From Scatophagus argus (lineage: Eukaryota; Chordata; Actinopteri; Scatophagidae), in the NCBI RefSeq assembly GCF_020382885.2, contig NC_058496.1, positions 1,273,001 to 1,337,000 of the forward strand: DNA of 64,000 nt, read 5' to 3'. Positions 35,201-50,200 of this stretch are shown piece after piece. Position 1 is the stretch's first letter, and each line of letters begins with the position of its first letter. The position numbers and the translations under genes were made by a program. Below the pieces are notes generated by a model that did not search any database, was not told where the DNA came from, and was given only the letters and a program-made list of their open reading frames with translations.

Positions 35201-38200
35201 TCCTTTTAAATAACTGATGAATTGTATATGATCTCACTTGTTCAGAATCTTATTTCGTTTCTCTTGAGAGAAGGATTCCAGCTGCAGTGTGGGGTGGGTG
35301 AGGAACGCCACAGTCAGATGAAAGTAGTTATTCCACAGCTGCAAGGGGTTTCAAATATTAATACTTTAATTACCTTCTCATAACACTGGCTTCTGATTGA
35401 GTTTAAGAATATAAAAAAGTGACCGCTGTCAAGGCTGGGAAGGAGACCTACCTGTAGTTCAAAATGCGCCTGGTCCAGGAAATACATGTTGAGGACGTCC
35501 GAGTACTGGTTGATGGCCCTCAGGAAGACCTGCATCTGCACCAGGTTCATGATCACCCAGTCGGTGGGGAAGACGTTTCCCATGAGGTCCTTAAACATGA
35601 TGAAGGTCTCCATGAGGAAGTCCTGAGGGCAGCAGGAGAATAAAAGCTTTACTGCAAGAGCAAAAACCAATCAATCGTGTTTCTCCTCGTAGCAGCGCTT
35701 GTGTTTATCCCTCTGGACCGGTTTGGTGTGAGCCACAGAATCCAGATGGATAAACAGCAGTACTATTTAAGAGTAGACTAAACACTCTCCTGTTTGATAA
35801 AGCTTATAGTTAGGGCTGGCCTAGGCCGGCCCCTAGTTATGCTGCTATAGAGATCTCCCATGATGCACTGAGCTCTTTCTTCCTCTCCCTCTCCTTCTGC
35901 ACACATTCATGTCCCATTAATGCATATTACTAACTCAGCTTCTTCCCTGGAGGCCTTGTGCTTTCTCATCTCTCAGGTTCCCATTTAATTCTATTACTAC
36001 TCTGTACAGCTACTACCATTGTTACTGTTGCTAATACTGCTATCATAATCACCATAGTACCTCCTGTATACTTCATTATCATTATCTACAGTTCCAATAC
36101 TTCAATACTTCTGGTAGTATTACTGCTGCTACGCATCTCTGCTTGTGCCTTCCCCCAACCCAGCTGGTCAAGGCAGATGGCCGCCCACCTAGACACGGGG
36201 TCTGCTCTGAGGTTTCTGCCTTCTAAAAGGCAGTTTTTCCTCGCCACTGTCGCCAAGTGCTTGCTCAAGGGGGGATGTTGGGTTCTCTATATTACAATTT
36301 AATGAAAGAGTTTGGTCTAGACCTGCTCTAATTGGAAAGTGTCATGAGATAACTTTTGTTGTGAATTGGCGCTACATAAATAAACTGAACTGAACTGAAA
36401 TTGAATTGAATTACAGGTACGAGGAAGAATACGTGCTCTTGCTTTTTTTTCAGCTGCACTGTCCCTTTAAAGAAATACAATAATAGCAGTAACAAGCAGC
36501 AGAGCAGAAAGCAGCGCTGCTCCATGTCAGACACACATAATGCTCCCCTGGCTTAATGAAGGCCCACTGACATCCTCATCATGTCAGTCCAATCCATTGC
36601 ATGAAATGTCTATAATCAATATTGCCTTAAGGAGCAGTAAGTGGCCTGGCTGGTTTAATGCCTGTTATTGATGAGATGTTTCGGGACGAGATGTAGCCAA
36701 CAGGGGAGGGCCCGGCACACTTACAATGATATCCTGTCTCGTCCTGAAGGTGCTGATGTAGTGGGCGTAATGCGTGTCGTCCATCTGCTTCAGGATGGCC
36801 GTCATGCAGGCGAGATAGTGACCCTGTTGCAGAGGAGCACTCGCATCACTTCACTGTAAAACTGCACTCACAGCACGCGTTCCTCGTGTTCGGGCTACCG
36901 CTGTGCTGTCCTAAAACACTGGTGGACTACTGTACTGCATGTGCTGTTGATGCTGGGTTATTAAAGCTGAGCTGGGTGCTGACACGGGTCGGCTGTGCCA
37001 CCACGGCGAGTCTTACAATGAGAGGGGAGGATCTGTCCATGCTGATGACAGTGCGATTAACCCTGCGAAGAAGCCGCTCCATTATCAGCTGAACGTGGCC
37101 TCTGGTGGGACCCTGCACACACAGAACAGGCTCAGGAACAGTCATCTGAAAGACAGGGACACAGACTACACGCCGCACAGGGTCACTCTGCACTGATTAC
37201 TGGTTTTGGTTGCTTTTGCCCAGGTTTTCACCTTCCACGTCTCTGAGGCAGAAAAGACTTCTCCTCAGGCTTTGAGATGGACTTTTGTCATGGTTTTCTG
37301 ATTGTTTCCTTGTTGAAAGCTGTTCTCGGTGTTCATGAATTGTTAAGAGTCGCTGGGACGACCTTTTGCTGCCATTTTTCAATGCTGTGAGCTTCACAAA
37401 CAAAATTCCATTCACCTCCATTGTATCTGGGTGATGGCAGACATCTGAAAAACTCTGCAAATAAAGGTCAAAGTGTGTGTGTTCCTGGAGGTTTCATTCG
37501 TTTTGAAGCGTCTATCTGGGACTTAAACAAACAGCCCACTTTCCTCTCTACATGCTGGATGGGATATGCAACCCGTCCAGCAGGTGGACCAGACCCAGAA
37601 TCCCCTCCACTGACTGCTGTGCGCCGACTCTACGACTGAGCCACAACCTCATTTTTTTTTCTTTGTAATTTTTTAAACTTGTGTGTCGACTGGTGAGGTG
37701 TGACTGCTCACCACGTCCTTGCGGTCCAGGTAGTCCAGCACCGTGCTGAGCAGCTGCGCGCAGGCCTCGTGGTCGGGTTTACTCGAGTGGTCGTCCAGCT
37801 GGCCGCTCAGCTGGTCGTTGACGAGAGGCAGAAGCACATCTCGACAATCTGCGGCCACAGAGCGCACAGGGAGACTGAGCTCACGCATCACACGGCACAT
37901 TTCCTTCTAATGGACCTGACCTGACAAGCTTGTACGGTGCTGTAATGTTGGGGGTTTTTTCCCTCCCTGCCTTCATCTTGCGTGAAAAGTCATTATGTGA
38001 TTTTTCGAGCCTCGAGGACTCCTACCTGGCTGCCTGAAAAGGTCACTCTCCACCATTTTACACATGCAGCCCAGCTTCTGACGCACGAGCTGAGAGTCGG
38101 GGATGCTCTCGATGAACTTCGCTAGGAGAACACTGGAAGCAGAACGAAAGAAAAAGAGCCAAAAGAGCAGCTGTGGCAATTTTAATGCTGTTCACATTTC

Positions 38201-41200
38201 ACGTGTAGTAATTATTGTCACAGAGGGCTAATGAGAAGCACACACGGCGGGTTGATTTTACAGCAGCAAGAACTGAGAAAGACGCCTCCTAGACTCAGAA
38301 GTAAATATGATAATTTGCACTGAGACAGGCAATTATCATTTCCTGCTGTGCAAACCCTCTGGAGAGTTACCTGAGCTCCACGGGATCAAACACAGTCTGG
38401 ATGTCATTAATGATGCTGGGGACGTATTTCAATATTGCTCCCTGAAAAAAAAAAGCACAGAATCAGGTCTCATCAGGCTGAATGCTTTTATTCTGAAGGA
38501 ATATTTCACCGCCTGAGCTCTGCAGTCAGTCTGTAAACGGTGTGACACATTTCACACCAAACACTGGAAAACACTGAATTAATGCAACATCTTCATAGAG
38601 TCCAGCTGGCTGGCTGGAGATTCAGATTATTTGTTTTAAAGCTAGAAAATTTTTAAAAAAGTTTCTGATTTCCAGTCTAAAAACACAAAAAGCCACTGCA
38701 GACATCACCTGCTCTTCTTCAGCTCACCTTTATCTTCACTCCCTCGTCCAGCGGTCTGTCCATCAGCGTGTTGAAAGACAGGAAAAGGGTGCGAATGGAG
38801 TTGAGGAACGCGTCCCCGTCCTCACTGTTCCCGTAGAACCTGAGAAGCAAGGCCAGACTCTGCATCACAAGCAAACACCCTGAGAACATGAAGAGCGGAT
38901 GCTTGTGTGGAAGAGCCCCTCGTACCTGAGATACAGGACCCGGGACTGCACAATAAACCTGAACAGGTACTTGAGCGCTTTGAGAGCTGCGTAGAGCCTC
39001 TCGGTCAGGACGGGCTCCTCGGCGTGGCCCACATAGTAGTTAAGGACCCTGGTTAGCTTCCTGAGACAGTGAGTGAGTCAGGCATTAAGGTCTGCTGGCA
39101 ATTCGGGTGTGGGTGGAGAAGTGGAGCAAAAGAAGCACTAAAAATAAAGAGCATGGAGGAGGGCGTAAGCCATCAAAGGTGGGAAATGGAGACTCACATG
39201 TAGGCCAAAGTGGCACTGAAGTGCTTGTTGATGTACGTTTCCAGGACTGGGTTGAAGTGCTGGAACTTGATGTCGCCAATAAGTGTGATTATAAAAACCT
39301 GGTCATAAACAAGAGGAGGAAACTAAATCAGTCCAAGCTGGAAAACATTCACACAGATTCCCAGTTCTGTTGGTTTTTTTACTTGTGCCCATTTGGGCTA
39401 CAATCCTTAAAGGAACAGCTCACCCAAAAATGAAAACTCAGACATTTTCTACTCATCTCCACGTGACCGGAAAAATTTGTGGAGGTTCAATTTTCATTTT
39501 CATGAAATCAAACTCTGTTTTTGGTGGCATTCGATGTATTTCCACTCTGCAGTCACCTCTTCACTCCACAGAGCTTTCACTGTTAAGCGGCAGGGTTCGC
39601 CACTCCTGTCGCTGGACTCAGATTATCTTCACAGGAAACAAAACTTGTAATCCAGAGTTTGATCTAACGGCCACCAGTCCAGCCTTACTGCACACTGCTG
39701 CTGCTTCTTACTGAGGGCCAAGCTGCGCCACAAGACAACCGCTGCCCGACCTCGTATGAAAACATTTGTGAGGTGGAGTTAAAGCCAGTCGTCACGACGG
39801 AGGAAATGTGGTTCAATTATAACTCTCTCTCTCTCCACAGAGACATTCATAGAGTCGCACACGTGAAAAGCAACAAAAACAATGAATACGAACGACAAAG
39901 AGAGCCGTTCTCACCCAGCACCAACAATTAGGACGTCAGAAAAGTGTGTGTGTGAGAGTGTGTGCGTGTAATGTAAAACTGTCATGCAGACACACTGTGG
40001 CCTGAAAACAAACTGACCAAAGCATTGAACACCAGGGTGTCATAGGTGTCCTTCTCTGACGTCTCCATCATGATGTTAAACAGGGCGTCCAGCGTGTCCT
40101 GGAGAAACTGTGCGGGAAAACACAAAGCCAATTCACGCTATAACACACAGCAACACGTAACGTATGCAGCGCAGCACTCGTCAGGCAAAGAGAGCTCACT
40201 TTGACGATCTCGCCTCCCTCCACCTCCATCAGCCTCTGCAGGATCTGGTCCAGATCTTCAGGGTTAGACCTCCAGTTCAACAGGCCAAGCAAGTCGACTG
40301 GAAAAGCACCAGAACACGAGAGCAACATCAGCTAACTGCGTCAGCCTGATATGTCAGCATGAATCTGATTAGATCAGCCAGCGTCAGCAGCGCAGAGCGG
40401 CTTCTTAAAGACGACATGAGGACAGCACGCGAGCGCGTCCCGGGGTACCGTTCTGAGTGAGCTTAGTGGAGCAGGTGAGCGAGGCGATCTGGAAGCTGTC
40501 TTTAGTCACAGGAATCACTCCAGAATGGTGGAACGGCTTCCCCGTCTGCTTCTCCTTCTCCTCCACCTCAGCCCAGGTCGCTGGCAAGGTGAGATAAACC
40601 TTCGCATCCTCGGCCTTTTTCACATCAACCTAAGAAATTCACAAAATGTGGAATAAATCATGAAGCGCATTGATCCACGCAGATCTAATTTCATATTGAT
40701 TGATTGAGAGAGAGGGAGACTCATGCATAATCCGTCTACCCGCCGTCAGCTACAACATCTACTATCAGCTACTATCTGCTGCTTGTTTTAAAGACAATCA
40801 AGTTTCACACAAAACCACAAACTTGCCAGCACCTTATAGACGATAAGTTCGTGCCTGCCGTCCTTCAGCGTCGTCCCGTCTCCTCTCATGAGCCGGACGA
40901 AGGCCATACCGAAGGGCTTCTCCGACTTGTCCCGAGCTGCGGGACACACATGTGAACTGAGCGTAACGCGGCGGCAGGATTACGTGTGGGTGTTTGTCAC
41001 AGCAATAAGGTACAGTCACTCACAGTCTTGGGAGGATCTGTGGCGAAACATCACCCTCAGGTGACAGCGGCACACGTCTTCGATGGGAATCGTCACCTTG
41101 CAGGGAGGAGGGAAAAGTCAGGGGAATTAAGGCCAGTGTGAATACGGGATTATACACACGGAGGGAGATTTACACGAGCAGCACATTCTGCTGCCGGATC

Positions 41201-44200
41201 TTCGCCAGAAGATTAAATTCATCGCGCTGAGCTACAGTAAATCCATGTGAAAAAGAGAACATGAGGTAGCGTGTGGAAGAGCTGCACGCTCCAGCTTACC
41301 TTGACGGTTTCGTTCCAACACGGCTGCTTCACCTGGTAGTAAATGACAGACTTGTACTCTGTGATTCCATCGTAACCGGCACCAGGAAATATGGCTTTCT
41401 GCACGACGTGAGGAGGCAGGGGATTAGTTAGCGTGGCAGGAACAACCGGAATTTGCAACTGACTCTGACAGACGAAAACAAAAAGCTGAGCGCAGAAATT
41501 AGGCTCAAAATGCGCATCCACACATGAAAAATAAGATTCACAAATAAACTGAAAACACATCAGCTCAGTTTGGCCTTCGTGTGCTGTTTTATGCTCTGAG
41601 GATTTACACATTTAATTCACTGTTGGTCAATACTATTTGTTTGATTTTATTGATATTTTTCATACAATGACATTTTGATACATTTATTTGTTTGTTTTTT
41701 ATGTTATCATCATGATTATTATTATTATCTCAACCACCCATCTCAGGCTCTGAAATGAGGTCCGACCGTACGGCGTGCAGCCGAGGCTGATGGGACAGCC
41801 TGGGCCTTTTGTCACGAACCAGACTACGAGACGAGTGCTCGCTTAGACCTGATGGTGGTGCGAGAGGAAAACCAGGCAGACAGAGGAACATGAATGTCTT
41901 GAGCCACCAGAGAGCCAATGAGATACTTGACTCGAAACCAAACGTCAACCTCAGGGAAGAGCCGCAGGAAACGCCTGCAGGGTTCATCATCTGAGGACCA
42001 CGAACGCTGGTGGTGGACTGACCGCCCGACACTGATCTCCCCACAGCCACGGCACGAGCAAAAGTACAAAATCTCACGCGCAATAACAGAATTTATTATG
42101 GGACTCCTCGTGAGCCCGTTTTACCTCCATGGGGTTGCCTTCATCGTCATGCACGCTCAGTATGACCTCCACGTTTTTCGGCGTCTTCTTTTTGCCGCGG
42201 TCAAACTCTCCCTGCAGCAAGGTCACGTAAATATCATTCCTCACGTTTCCTGGAGGAAGCACAACAGACGATCAGGCAGACGTGACAAAAATGATGAACC
42301 AGCAAGCAATTAAAAGGAAAGGCCGAGTGTGTGTGTATGTAGAGCGATGCCCAGCAACAAAGACTTCAGCCCACCTGGGAGGATGATTTCTGGAAAGCCC
42401 ATTTTCCTGACGATAGCCGTGCTGCGGTCCACAAAGTGGGGGTAGTCCTTCCTGACTTGGGCCAGGTCTCCTGGGAGGAGCTTCAGGGTCACAAACAGCC
42501 CTGCCAGCAAACATGTAAGGAAATTCAAAGGCAGACACACCCTGTAGACGCCTCACACATCATTTGCTGCCCTCAGAACAAAAAGGTCGATTCGGCGCGA
42601 CCTTGTGAAATCACGAGGGACACTCGCCGTCCGAGAGCACTTCCTCTTACCCTGGCCTTTGTGATTGACCTCCCGCGTGGCGATGACTTTGTTGAAGACG
42701 GCGGTGAGCGGCTCGTTCTCTCCGATGACTCGGGACGGGATGAGCGGAGACATGATGAGCTGCCGCTGACGGATGTAGGTTTCCATGGCGATCCTGGGAA
42801 GAGAAGCACGAGGATGAGCAGGAGGCGTCTCTGACAGGTGACAGACAGACAGACAGAAGGCAGGATCTCCTCAGCCGACTCCCACAGAGCGAACCGATCA
42901 GACCGATCGTCTGATTTAAGATTTTCAGGACTTTTCTGTGCGACTCTCAATTTTTGATATCAATGTTAAATTTTAATAAAATCAGACACGCAGGAACAGT
43001 CAGCAGCACTGCTAACAGCTCTGTGAGGCCGTACTCTGAATGCTAACGTCACCAGCTTGGTTTAGCATGATAGCAGGCTAACATTTGCTAGTGAGCGCCA
43101 ACAGAACAGGGATGGTGTTAGTTTGTCGTTTTGACCGACGACCACAGAAAGAACTGATGACAGATTGAGTTACAGAACAGTTTTTAATGTTTTCCACCTT
43201 ATCTTACTGGTGCCACTCATGACTGGGATTTATTTATGTCAGGCATGTGAAGGAAGGTTTCAACATGACGTTAGTGTGTGGAAACACGGACAAAAGGTTT
43301 CCCCATACGCTGCATACGTTGCAACAGCAAACAGACGTGTGGTAAATGAAACCAGAGGTGCTTCTACAACACACACTTCCTTTTTATGTCACTTTAACTG
43401 TGAGATGAGACGTCCTTTCAGGGCCAACAGGTAAAAGAAAAAAATGGAGCTGCGAGGCAAATAATACTCCAAGAAAAACCTCAGAATTTCTAATATTCTA
43501 ATTTCTAATATAATATATTAAAGTTACAATGTAGTCCTTGAGATTAGGGAAGCAATTTTGTGAGAAAAAAATTGGAGATTTATGGGGTAAAAAAAAAGCC
43601 CAAATAATATCTGAGATTATACTGCCACCTTAATCTTAGAGATTATTCAGAGTTTCAAATTTTTTTTTTCTGCAAATGTGTGACTTTAGTCTCTGGCCCT
43701 AATACACCAGCTTGGTGCGGAGTTTGGTGAAACTGGCGTTTGATTTGAGTTTTGATGAAAACCTCTCAGTCGGCTGAAGTGGATTATGGACTTCACTGTT
43801 TGCCTGCTTGTAAATCTAAATGAGGATAAAGTACAGAAACTAAATGTCAGCGATAAAAGTCAAACGTTTTGACTTTTGCAGGACAAATTAATTGTCTCTA
43901 TGGACTGATGTGTTTGAGCTGCTTAAGCAAATGAGAAAAACTGTCAATGAAATCATCTTTCTGGCCTTATTTCAATCTTAGAAGCACAAACGTTTCGCTT
44001 GTTGACTGGAAAATTCACTTAACGTGCCATTAATTTGTCATCATCCAGTACATAATTACCAGTGGTGAATAAGTCACTCAGTGTTAATGAAATATAAATT
44101 TATTTGTCGAGGGTGGAAAGCTGGTGTCCTGGGGTATCATTTGTCTTCTGTGAGGAACACACTGAGAGGCGCAGAAAACCGCAAGTCCAGGAAACTTTTA

Positions 44201-47200
44201 GTCAGTTTTACTGAGGAGACAACACGTGTGCTTCAGTCTGGACTCGTACATAAGCTCCCTCACCAGACTCAACATTTAAAACCAGAACATTTGATGATTC
44301 CTGACAAATACCCGATCCCAGGGTAAGACACAGTGAGAAGAGACAAGAAGGTTAAACCTCAGAAAAAGTCTGGTTTAGATGTGAAGAATCAGTGAAGATA
44401 TTTTTGGGGCTCCTCCATCGAGGAGGAACAAGCCTGTGAACATCCCTCCACTGTGCAGCTGCTATGAAAACACGACCTTGAAGCCGTCTTTGACAGCAGC
44501 TAACACTCGGGATTGGGAAATATATTTGTCCTTGAAATGCAACACAGGAACAATCTGAATTTCGCCCTTGAGAAAGACGTGATGGAACACAGCGAGCAAA
44601 TATAACTCCAGTCCTGTTCCGATCCTTTTGTTATTTGTTACACAACAAGGTTGAGTCTGTTAACACCACACAAAGTGAGACAACATGAAAAGACTCACTG
44701 CTGAAAAGGGATGAAATGCTGCTTGTCCTCGTCGTCCGTTTTGCCGTGGGCGACGTCTGTAATGTCCATCACTGCAGTGACACAGGGACATCACAGTTAG
44801 GCGGCAGGCTGTCGTTGGGGATAAGCTCATTTAGCAGATGCTGCGAAACACGACAGCAGCACAGGAATCTCTGGGCTCTGAGAGTTCATTTACTCTTTCT
44901 AACTTTGCAAACTGCCTTTCCGACTGTGAAAACAGAAGCGGCGCCAGGTGCCTGAGCTCACTCACCTGTTGCCTGGCGCTGCAGACAGCCAGCACAGTAA
45001 AAACAGGCCGGCGGCTCTTCAATCTGAGCCGTTCGTTCCTCTCGGCTCTTTTTCCCCCTAAAGTGTTTCTCCTTTTTTTCCTGGCTAAGAAGAATGTGAC
45101 TTGTGAGCTCTTTCTGCCTCTGGTTTCAGTCCATTTGCTGGAACGGCAGAGGAAACCATTTCTCATCAAATCCACTAATCATCTGGCCAAAAACAAAAAC
45201 GTCGGGTGCTAAACCAATTTCCACCGTCTCCTTCGCCAAGGCAGAGCGGAGGCATTTTCTAGGTCATGAAGCAGGTGTTCCCATTTCATTCAGCACGTGG
45301 ATCCTTCATTTTTATACCGCAACAGAACTATTCATGAAGCTACAGCTCCGGAAAGGAGGGCAGTTTCTCTCAAATTGACTTTTGTTTGGCTCAAAAAGGT
45401 CCAGTGTGGAGGATTAAGGTACAGAAATGGAATAAAAAAAGTGTTAAGATTTTCCCTTAAAGTCTGAGTTAAGCTTTTCTTCATATTAAATCGTTTACAC
45501 AAAATACCCTTAAGGCCCCTCTTAAGGTTTCCTTAAAATGTTTGCTTCAGTATTGAAGGTTTTCTCTGCATCTTAAACACACACACACACACACACACAC
45601 ACAAGCCCTGCTAGGTGCCACTGAAGCCCGCAGACTGGCCCTTTAAACAAAGACCAGGACGTGTGAAAAGCAGCTCACCAGCCACCCCAAACGGCCTCCT
45701 CAGTCCTCCCGTGTGCTTCTTGCCCTCTTTGAGCTCCATGCTGCCCACTCTGATGATCTGACACACCAGGAAGAGTCGCTGCCTCATCAGGTCGCTGCTG
45801 CTCAGGTCCTGCACAGTCACAGGGAAGATTTATTGCGGCGCGCTGAGTGATAGGCACATTACACACAGAAGGAGGTGGGCTGCATGGATCACCAGCCTCT
45901 TATTGAATGCATTCATATGGCAGGAGCAAAGCACCCAGTGAAAGCCCCCAAACATATGACCTCCCCGCCACCTTCAGACGTCTGCCTCTCTGGAGGATTT
46001 CAAGTGGTCTGACGTGTGTCCTTTGAGGAAGGGAGCTGAGCTATAAAGGTCCCCGTGGGGTTCTCATCCCATTGCAAACCACTTATTCCTGCGAGCACAC
46101 TGTGGCTTGTTTGCAGGGCAAAACTGCTGAGTGTGTCATTAACGTAAACAGCAGCTTTATAATGGAGGCAAATGTATTCAAATTTCCAAAGATGTGCCGT
46201 GAACGTGAGCCATTCAGCGAAACCTTCACTAAATTAGAAGCGCTCCAGGAGCAAATTGACTCCTTTGTCCCAGGTTCGAGGCAGCGTTCAGACCGTTTCG
46301 ATCCGAAGCAGAGGGACTCCGCCGGCGGGTTGGGATTCGCTTACCGTGAACAGCGCTGGCAGGTTGTTCAGTTTTTCAATTTCTTTTGGCATCCCCATAC
46401 TGTCCCAGCGCACCAGGAAGTTCTCGCTGCATGAATTTAAATAAGAATCACAGTTAGATTTCATATTGTCTGAGACATCAGGGGAAACAGGAAAAGACTG
46501 AAACAAGTGATGTAAAAACTCTGTTATTTTATCTCTTATCTCTCATCTATTTCAGATCTCATCAGATGTGAAATGCAAAGTAAAATCTATCTGTGTGTCA
46601 CTTTTCACAAGTTGAATTAAAAGACTGATGCACACTAAAGACTCATTTCTCTCAGATTTTAAGCCCACGTTTGCTTTCCTCTGCTGAGATAATCCGTCCA
46701 CCTGACAGGTGTGGCTTATCAACACACCAGATAAACAACATGACCGTTGCACAGGTGAGCTTTGAGGCTGCCGCTTGTTCAGCAGAGGAGTCGTGGACTG
46801 CTGGGAGGTTCAACGGTCATCTTTGGGTTAGTGTTAAATGTGTGAGAGCTGAAGAAATTCCCTCAAGATGTTGGTGAGACTGAGACGGGCAACCCTGAAA
46901 CAAAACTCCTCCCACCTGGGCTGTGGTCAGCGCGAAGGTTTCAAAATCTGGTTCCCCGTTACAACATTTCGATAAGGGCGAACCAGAGGACTAACTAACT
47001 AACCAACCTCAGCCTGAGGCCAAACGGTGGAGCGGAGAGAGAAGTGAGGAGCAGACCTGATGAATTCGGACTGGTCGGGGTCATACAGAGACATGAGCAG
47101 CTCAGCATCCTCTCCGATGTTGCACACAAAGTTCTTGAGGTTCATGAGCAGGCTGTAGGTGTGCACCGTGCTGAACAGGGTCTGACGCCTCATTTCCAGG

Positions 47201-50200
47201 TTCTGTAGCCGCGTCTGCAGAAACACCAGGCGTGATTAGAGACGGGCAGCCGCTGTGGAAAGCGACTGACATCACGGACAAATCTGAGTCATGCCTTCTC
47301 TTCTTGTATCCTGTCGTCGACGCTGCGGGAAGCGGTCTCGTGCGCCCGGAACAGGCTGACCGTGCTGGTCTGGTCGGGATCCAGTGTGTTTCCTGATTCA
47401 TCTCGCACCACCAGGTCCAAGCCCAGAATCCTGAGCGACACAGAAGGATCAGACTGGCGGACAACCAAGCGAATAAATCTAATAAAACAACGCAGCTGAA
47501 CGCAGTGCAAAGACGGCGCAGGACTCATACCGGTTCCCATAATCGATTTTTGCTGTGACTTTCTTTTTGAGCTCCACGAGGTCGTCCTTAGGCAGCGTCC
47601 CTGACACTATCTGGGATCGATACTCGATGAGGCTGTAGGCCATCTGTTGGACACTCCTGAACAGGGTGGTTTTGTTCGCCTGTCGGATGAACACAGATAC
47701 ACTTACAACAACACATCTCAGAAGACAAAAGAGTCAGAGAGGCAGATCGTTTCCTGCTGAAAACTGTCCTCAATGTGTCCACAACGGGTCAGACGGAGGA
47801 AACGTACCACGAAGAGATTGTGCCATATCTGCGCCCATTCCCTCAGAGTAGCCCCGAGCTCCTGCACCAGGGGTAAATCTGCTGGAATAATTATTTCCTG
47901 CTGGCTACCAGCCACACAGAAAGAAGAAAAATAAGATATTAGAAAAGCGGTTCATCACTCACAGATCATGTCATGCAATTTGGACAGACATAAGTGCATT
48001 TCTATACATGATAAATAGTTGGATGGTTTCTGTACACGGCCAAGAAAAGCATTACAGAAGCCTCACTTATGATAATTACAAGTGCACTGCTGTGTTATTA
48101 GCAAATGACGAGCTGAGGCGGCAAAGCAAAGGCAAAGTGGATTATCATCACGATATGTTTGCCGATATGTGATCTCACCCCATCCCCTCCACCGTGGCCT
48201 CCTTTAAGTGGATGTAGGAAGCTGGGAAGATGCCCTGAGGAAACAATCAAGTGATCAGTACTCACACTCTCACACACACACACACACACACACACCAACG
48301 CGCTGCTTACAGGATAATAGAGTGCTAATGAAGCCCTCACCTTCTGTGATTTCTTGCGTAGCGTGTAGCCCCTGTACCAGCCTGAGGAAATATAAATGAA
48401 CAGAAACAGGCTAATGAAGGAGATGCAGTGGACAGGAGTGATGACTGTCCACTCTGTCACAAGGACAGAGCGAGAGTACGAGATCACACATAAAACAGGG
48501 TAGGAACTAAACCACAGTCAAACAGCCAGTGAAGAGACAAGGTGAATTAACAGTTTTATGAATCATTGTACATCATTGCACAGAAATCCAATTTGTATTT
48601 ATGGATTATATTGATCCCGAATTGACAAGAGGACTGTTGGCATGTCACACCTTTTATCTTGTGTTACTGGAGTGACGTGTTTTTACAGACAGGAATGGAA
48701 TTTTTAAAACGTCACATTTCTTAAAGGAAGTCTGGCAAAATATCCAGTGAGAACAGGGAGCTTTTGTTTAAATAAAAAACTGTTTTAATGTTTGGCACCA
48801 ACACAGAAACACAAGGTGATCATCGGCCGGTTAGTTATTGGTGTGATTAATGATCTAATAATGTCTCTGTGTATTGATTAGGGGCTAATTATCAGATGAT
48901 TAATAGCACTTCTCTGCAGTAAACGGCTGCCCTTTGTGGCCCTATACACGCTGTGCTTGACGATGTTATTAATGACTTCTGATAAAACCTGAAAGCTCTG
49001 TGTTAGCTTCCTTTTGAGCAGCCATATAATCACTTATTCATCCTGTTCAACCTGATGTTTCTGCATATGACAGGCCCTCCTCTTTCTGTCAGCTGCTGTG
49101 TGTCTGCAGTGTATTTGCTCATTTGCTTTCACACGATGGAAATATGCCTTACTGTTATCGTCCCATTGTTTTGGCCCTGAATTCCCCAATAAATTTCCAT
49201 CTATCAAAGGCCAAAGCGGCCTTGCCCTAACGCTGACTTCTTTCCAGGCCTGACAGCAGAGCAGCTGGTTCAACATTTCCCTGCAGCTCCTGTGGCGGCT
49301 TGCTTCACAGCAGGAAAAGAGGGACGTGTCGAGACCTGCTGTGCATTCAGGCTCACTCACCTTCCAATTTCTCAAGTATGTGCACGGTGTCCCCCACCTG
49401 CAGACACAGCTCCTGCTCACCAGTGGCATCATAATTGTAGATTGCTGCAGGACAAAGCAGGGCTGTCTCATTATGAGGAACACACACACACACACACAAA
49501 ACATTCAAGGAAAAACTCTTAGGAATGACAAGTTCTGTTCCTCCTCAAGGTCCAGTGGATTAAAAGCCCCCAAATCCCTTTCCAATCAGCCACTGCACAG
49601 AGTCTGTTTTCAGAAAAGTTGTGGATCACAAGTTTGCACAGTTTTCTCCCAGGAAAAGGAAACCAATTCACCCTCCCTGTTGCAGAACTTGGACTCACGA
49701 GCATCTTGATCTTTGATTTATTCCTCATCCGTCTGACTGCGCGTTCGCCCGGCAAACCGCGTGACTCAAACCTTTAAAGCGTTTTGATGATTTTTAATTT
49801 AAACGGACGCCCTGTGGCTCCGTTTATCGCTGCAGTAAATGGAACTGCGCTGCTCAGGCGTCACATCCTGTGTTTCTGATGTCATCATCACACCGCCGAG
49901 GCCTTCGGGGATCCACCCAACGCTGATTATTAGTAATCAAGGAGACCAACAACTGTTAGATTTAAAATCTCAGGGTCACCAGTGATGAACTGCAAAGGTT
50001 TGCTGGTTGCTGCCTCTTAAATGTCAGGATTTCCTGCTTCTCTTTGTCATTTCTGACAGCAGCTGAAGCATTTGTGGACTAAGAGGAGAAACCTGAAGAC
50101 GTCGCTTTGGACTCTGGAAAACCACGATGAGAACTTTCTGGCACTTTTTACAGACCAAACGATTACCGGAGAAACGGTGGGTGAGTCCGACCACCTCGGC

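Larger units (their letters stand above)
34011..40297 (-). other. dock5: dock5 exons 19-34 (helical repeat region)
   Basis: Exons: 40,200-40,297; 40,018-40,107; 39,198-39,298; 38,926-39,060; 38,728-38,839; 38,371-38,441; 38,026-38,132; 37,712-37,848; 37,017-37,112; 36,725-36,823; 35,452-35,622; 35,238-35,338; 35,100-35,158; 34,695-34,849; 34,478-34,563; 34,011-34,167. They encode about residues 634-1,225, the armadillo-like helical middle that positions DHR-2. Landmarks: [94 protein letters not shown] and [18 protein letters not shown] [16 protein letters not shown]. The intron at 35,623-36,724 carries a LINE-like tail; that at 37,113-37,711 has nothing clear; that at 39,299-40,017 has a repeat fragment. 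Confidence 0.93.

Noticed and set aside
35958..36302. 114-codon plus-strand open frame in dock5 intron 28
   Set aside because: It lies within the LINE-like tail and its translation is not part of a reverse transcriptase or other known protein.
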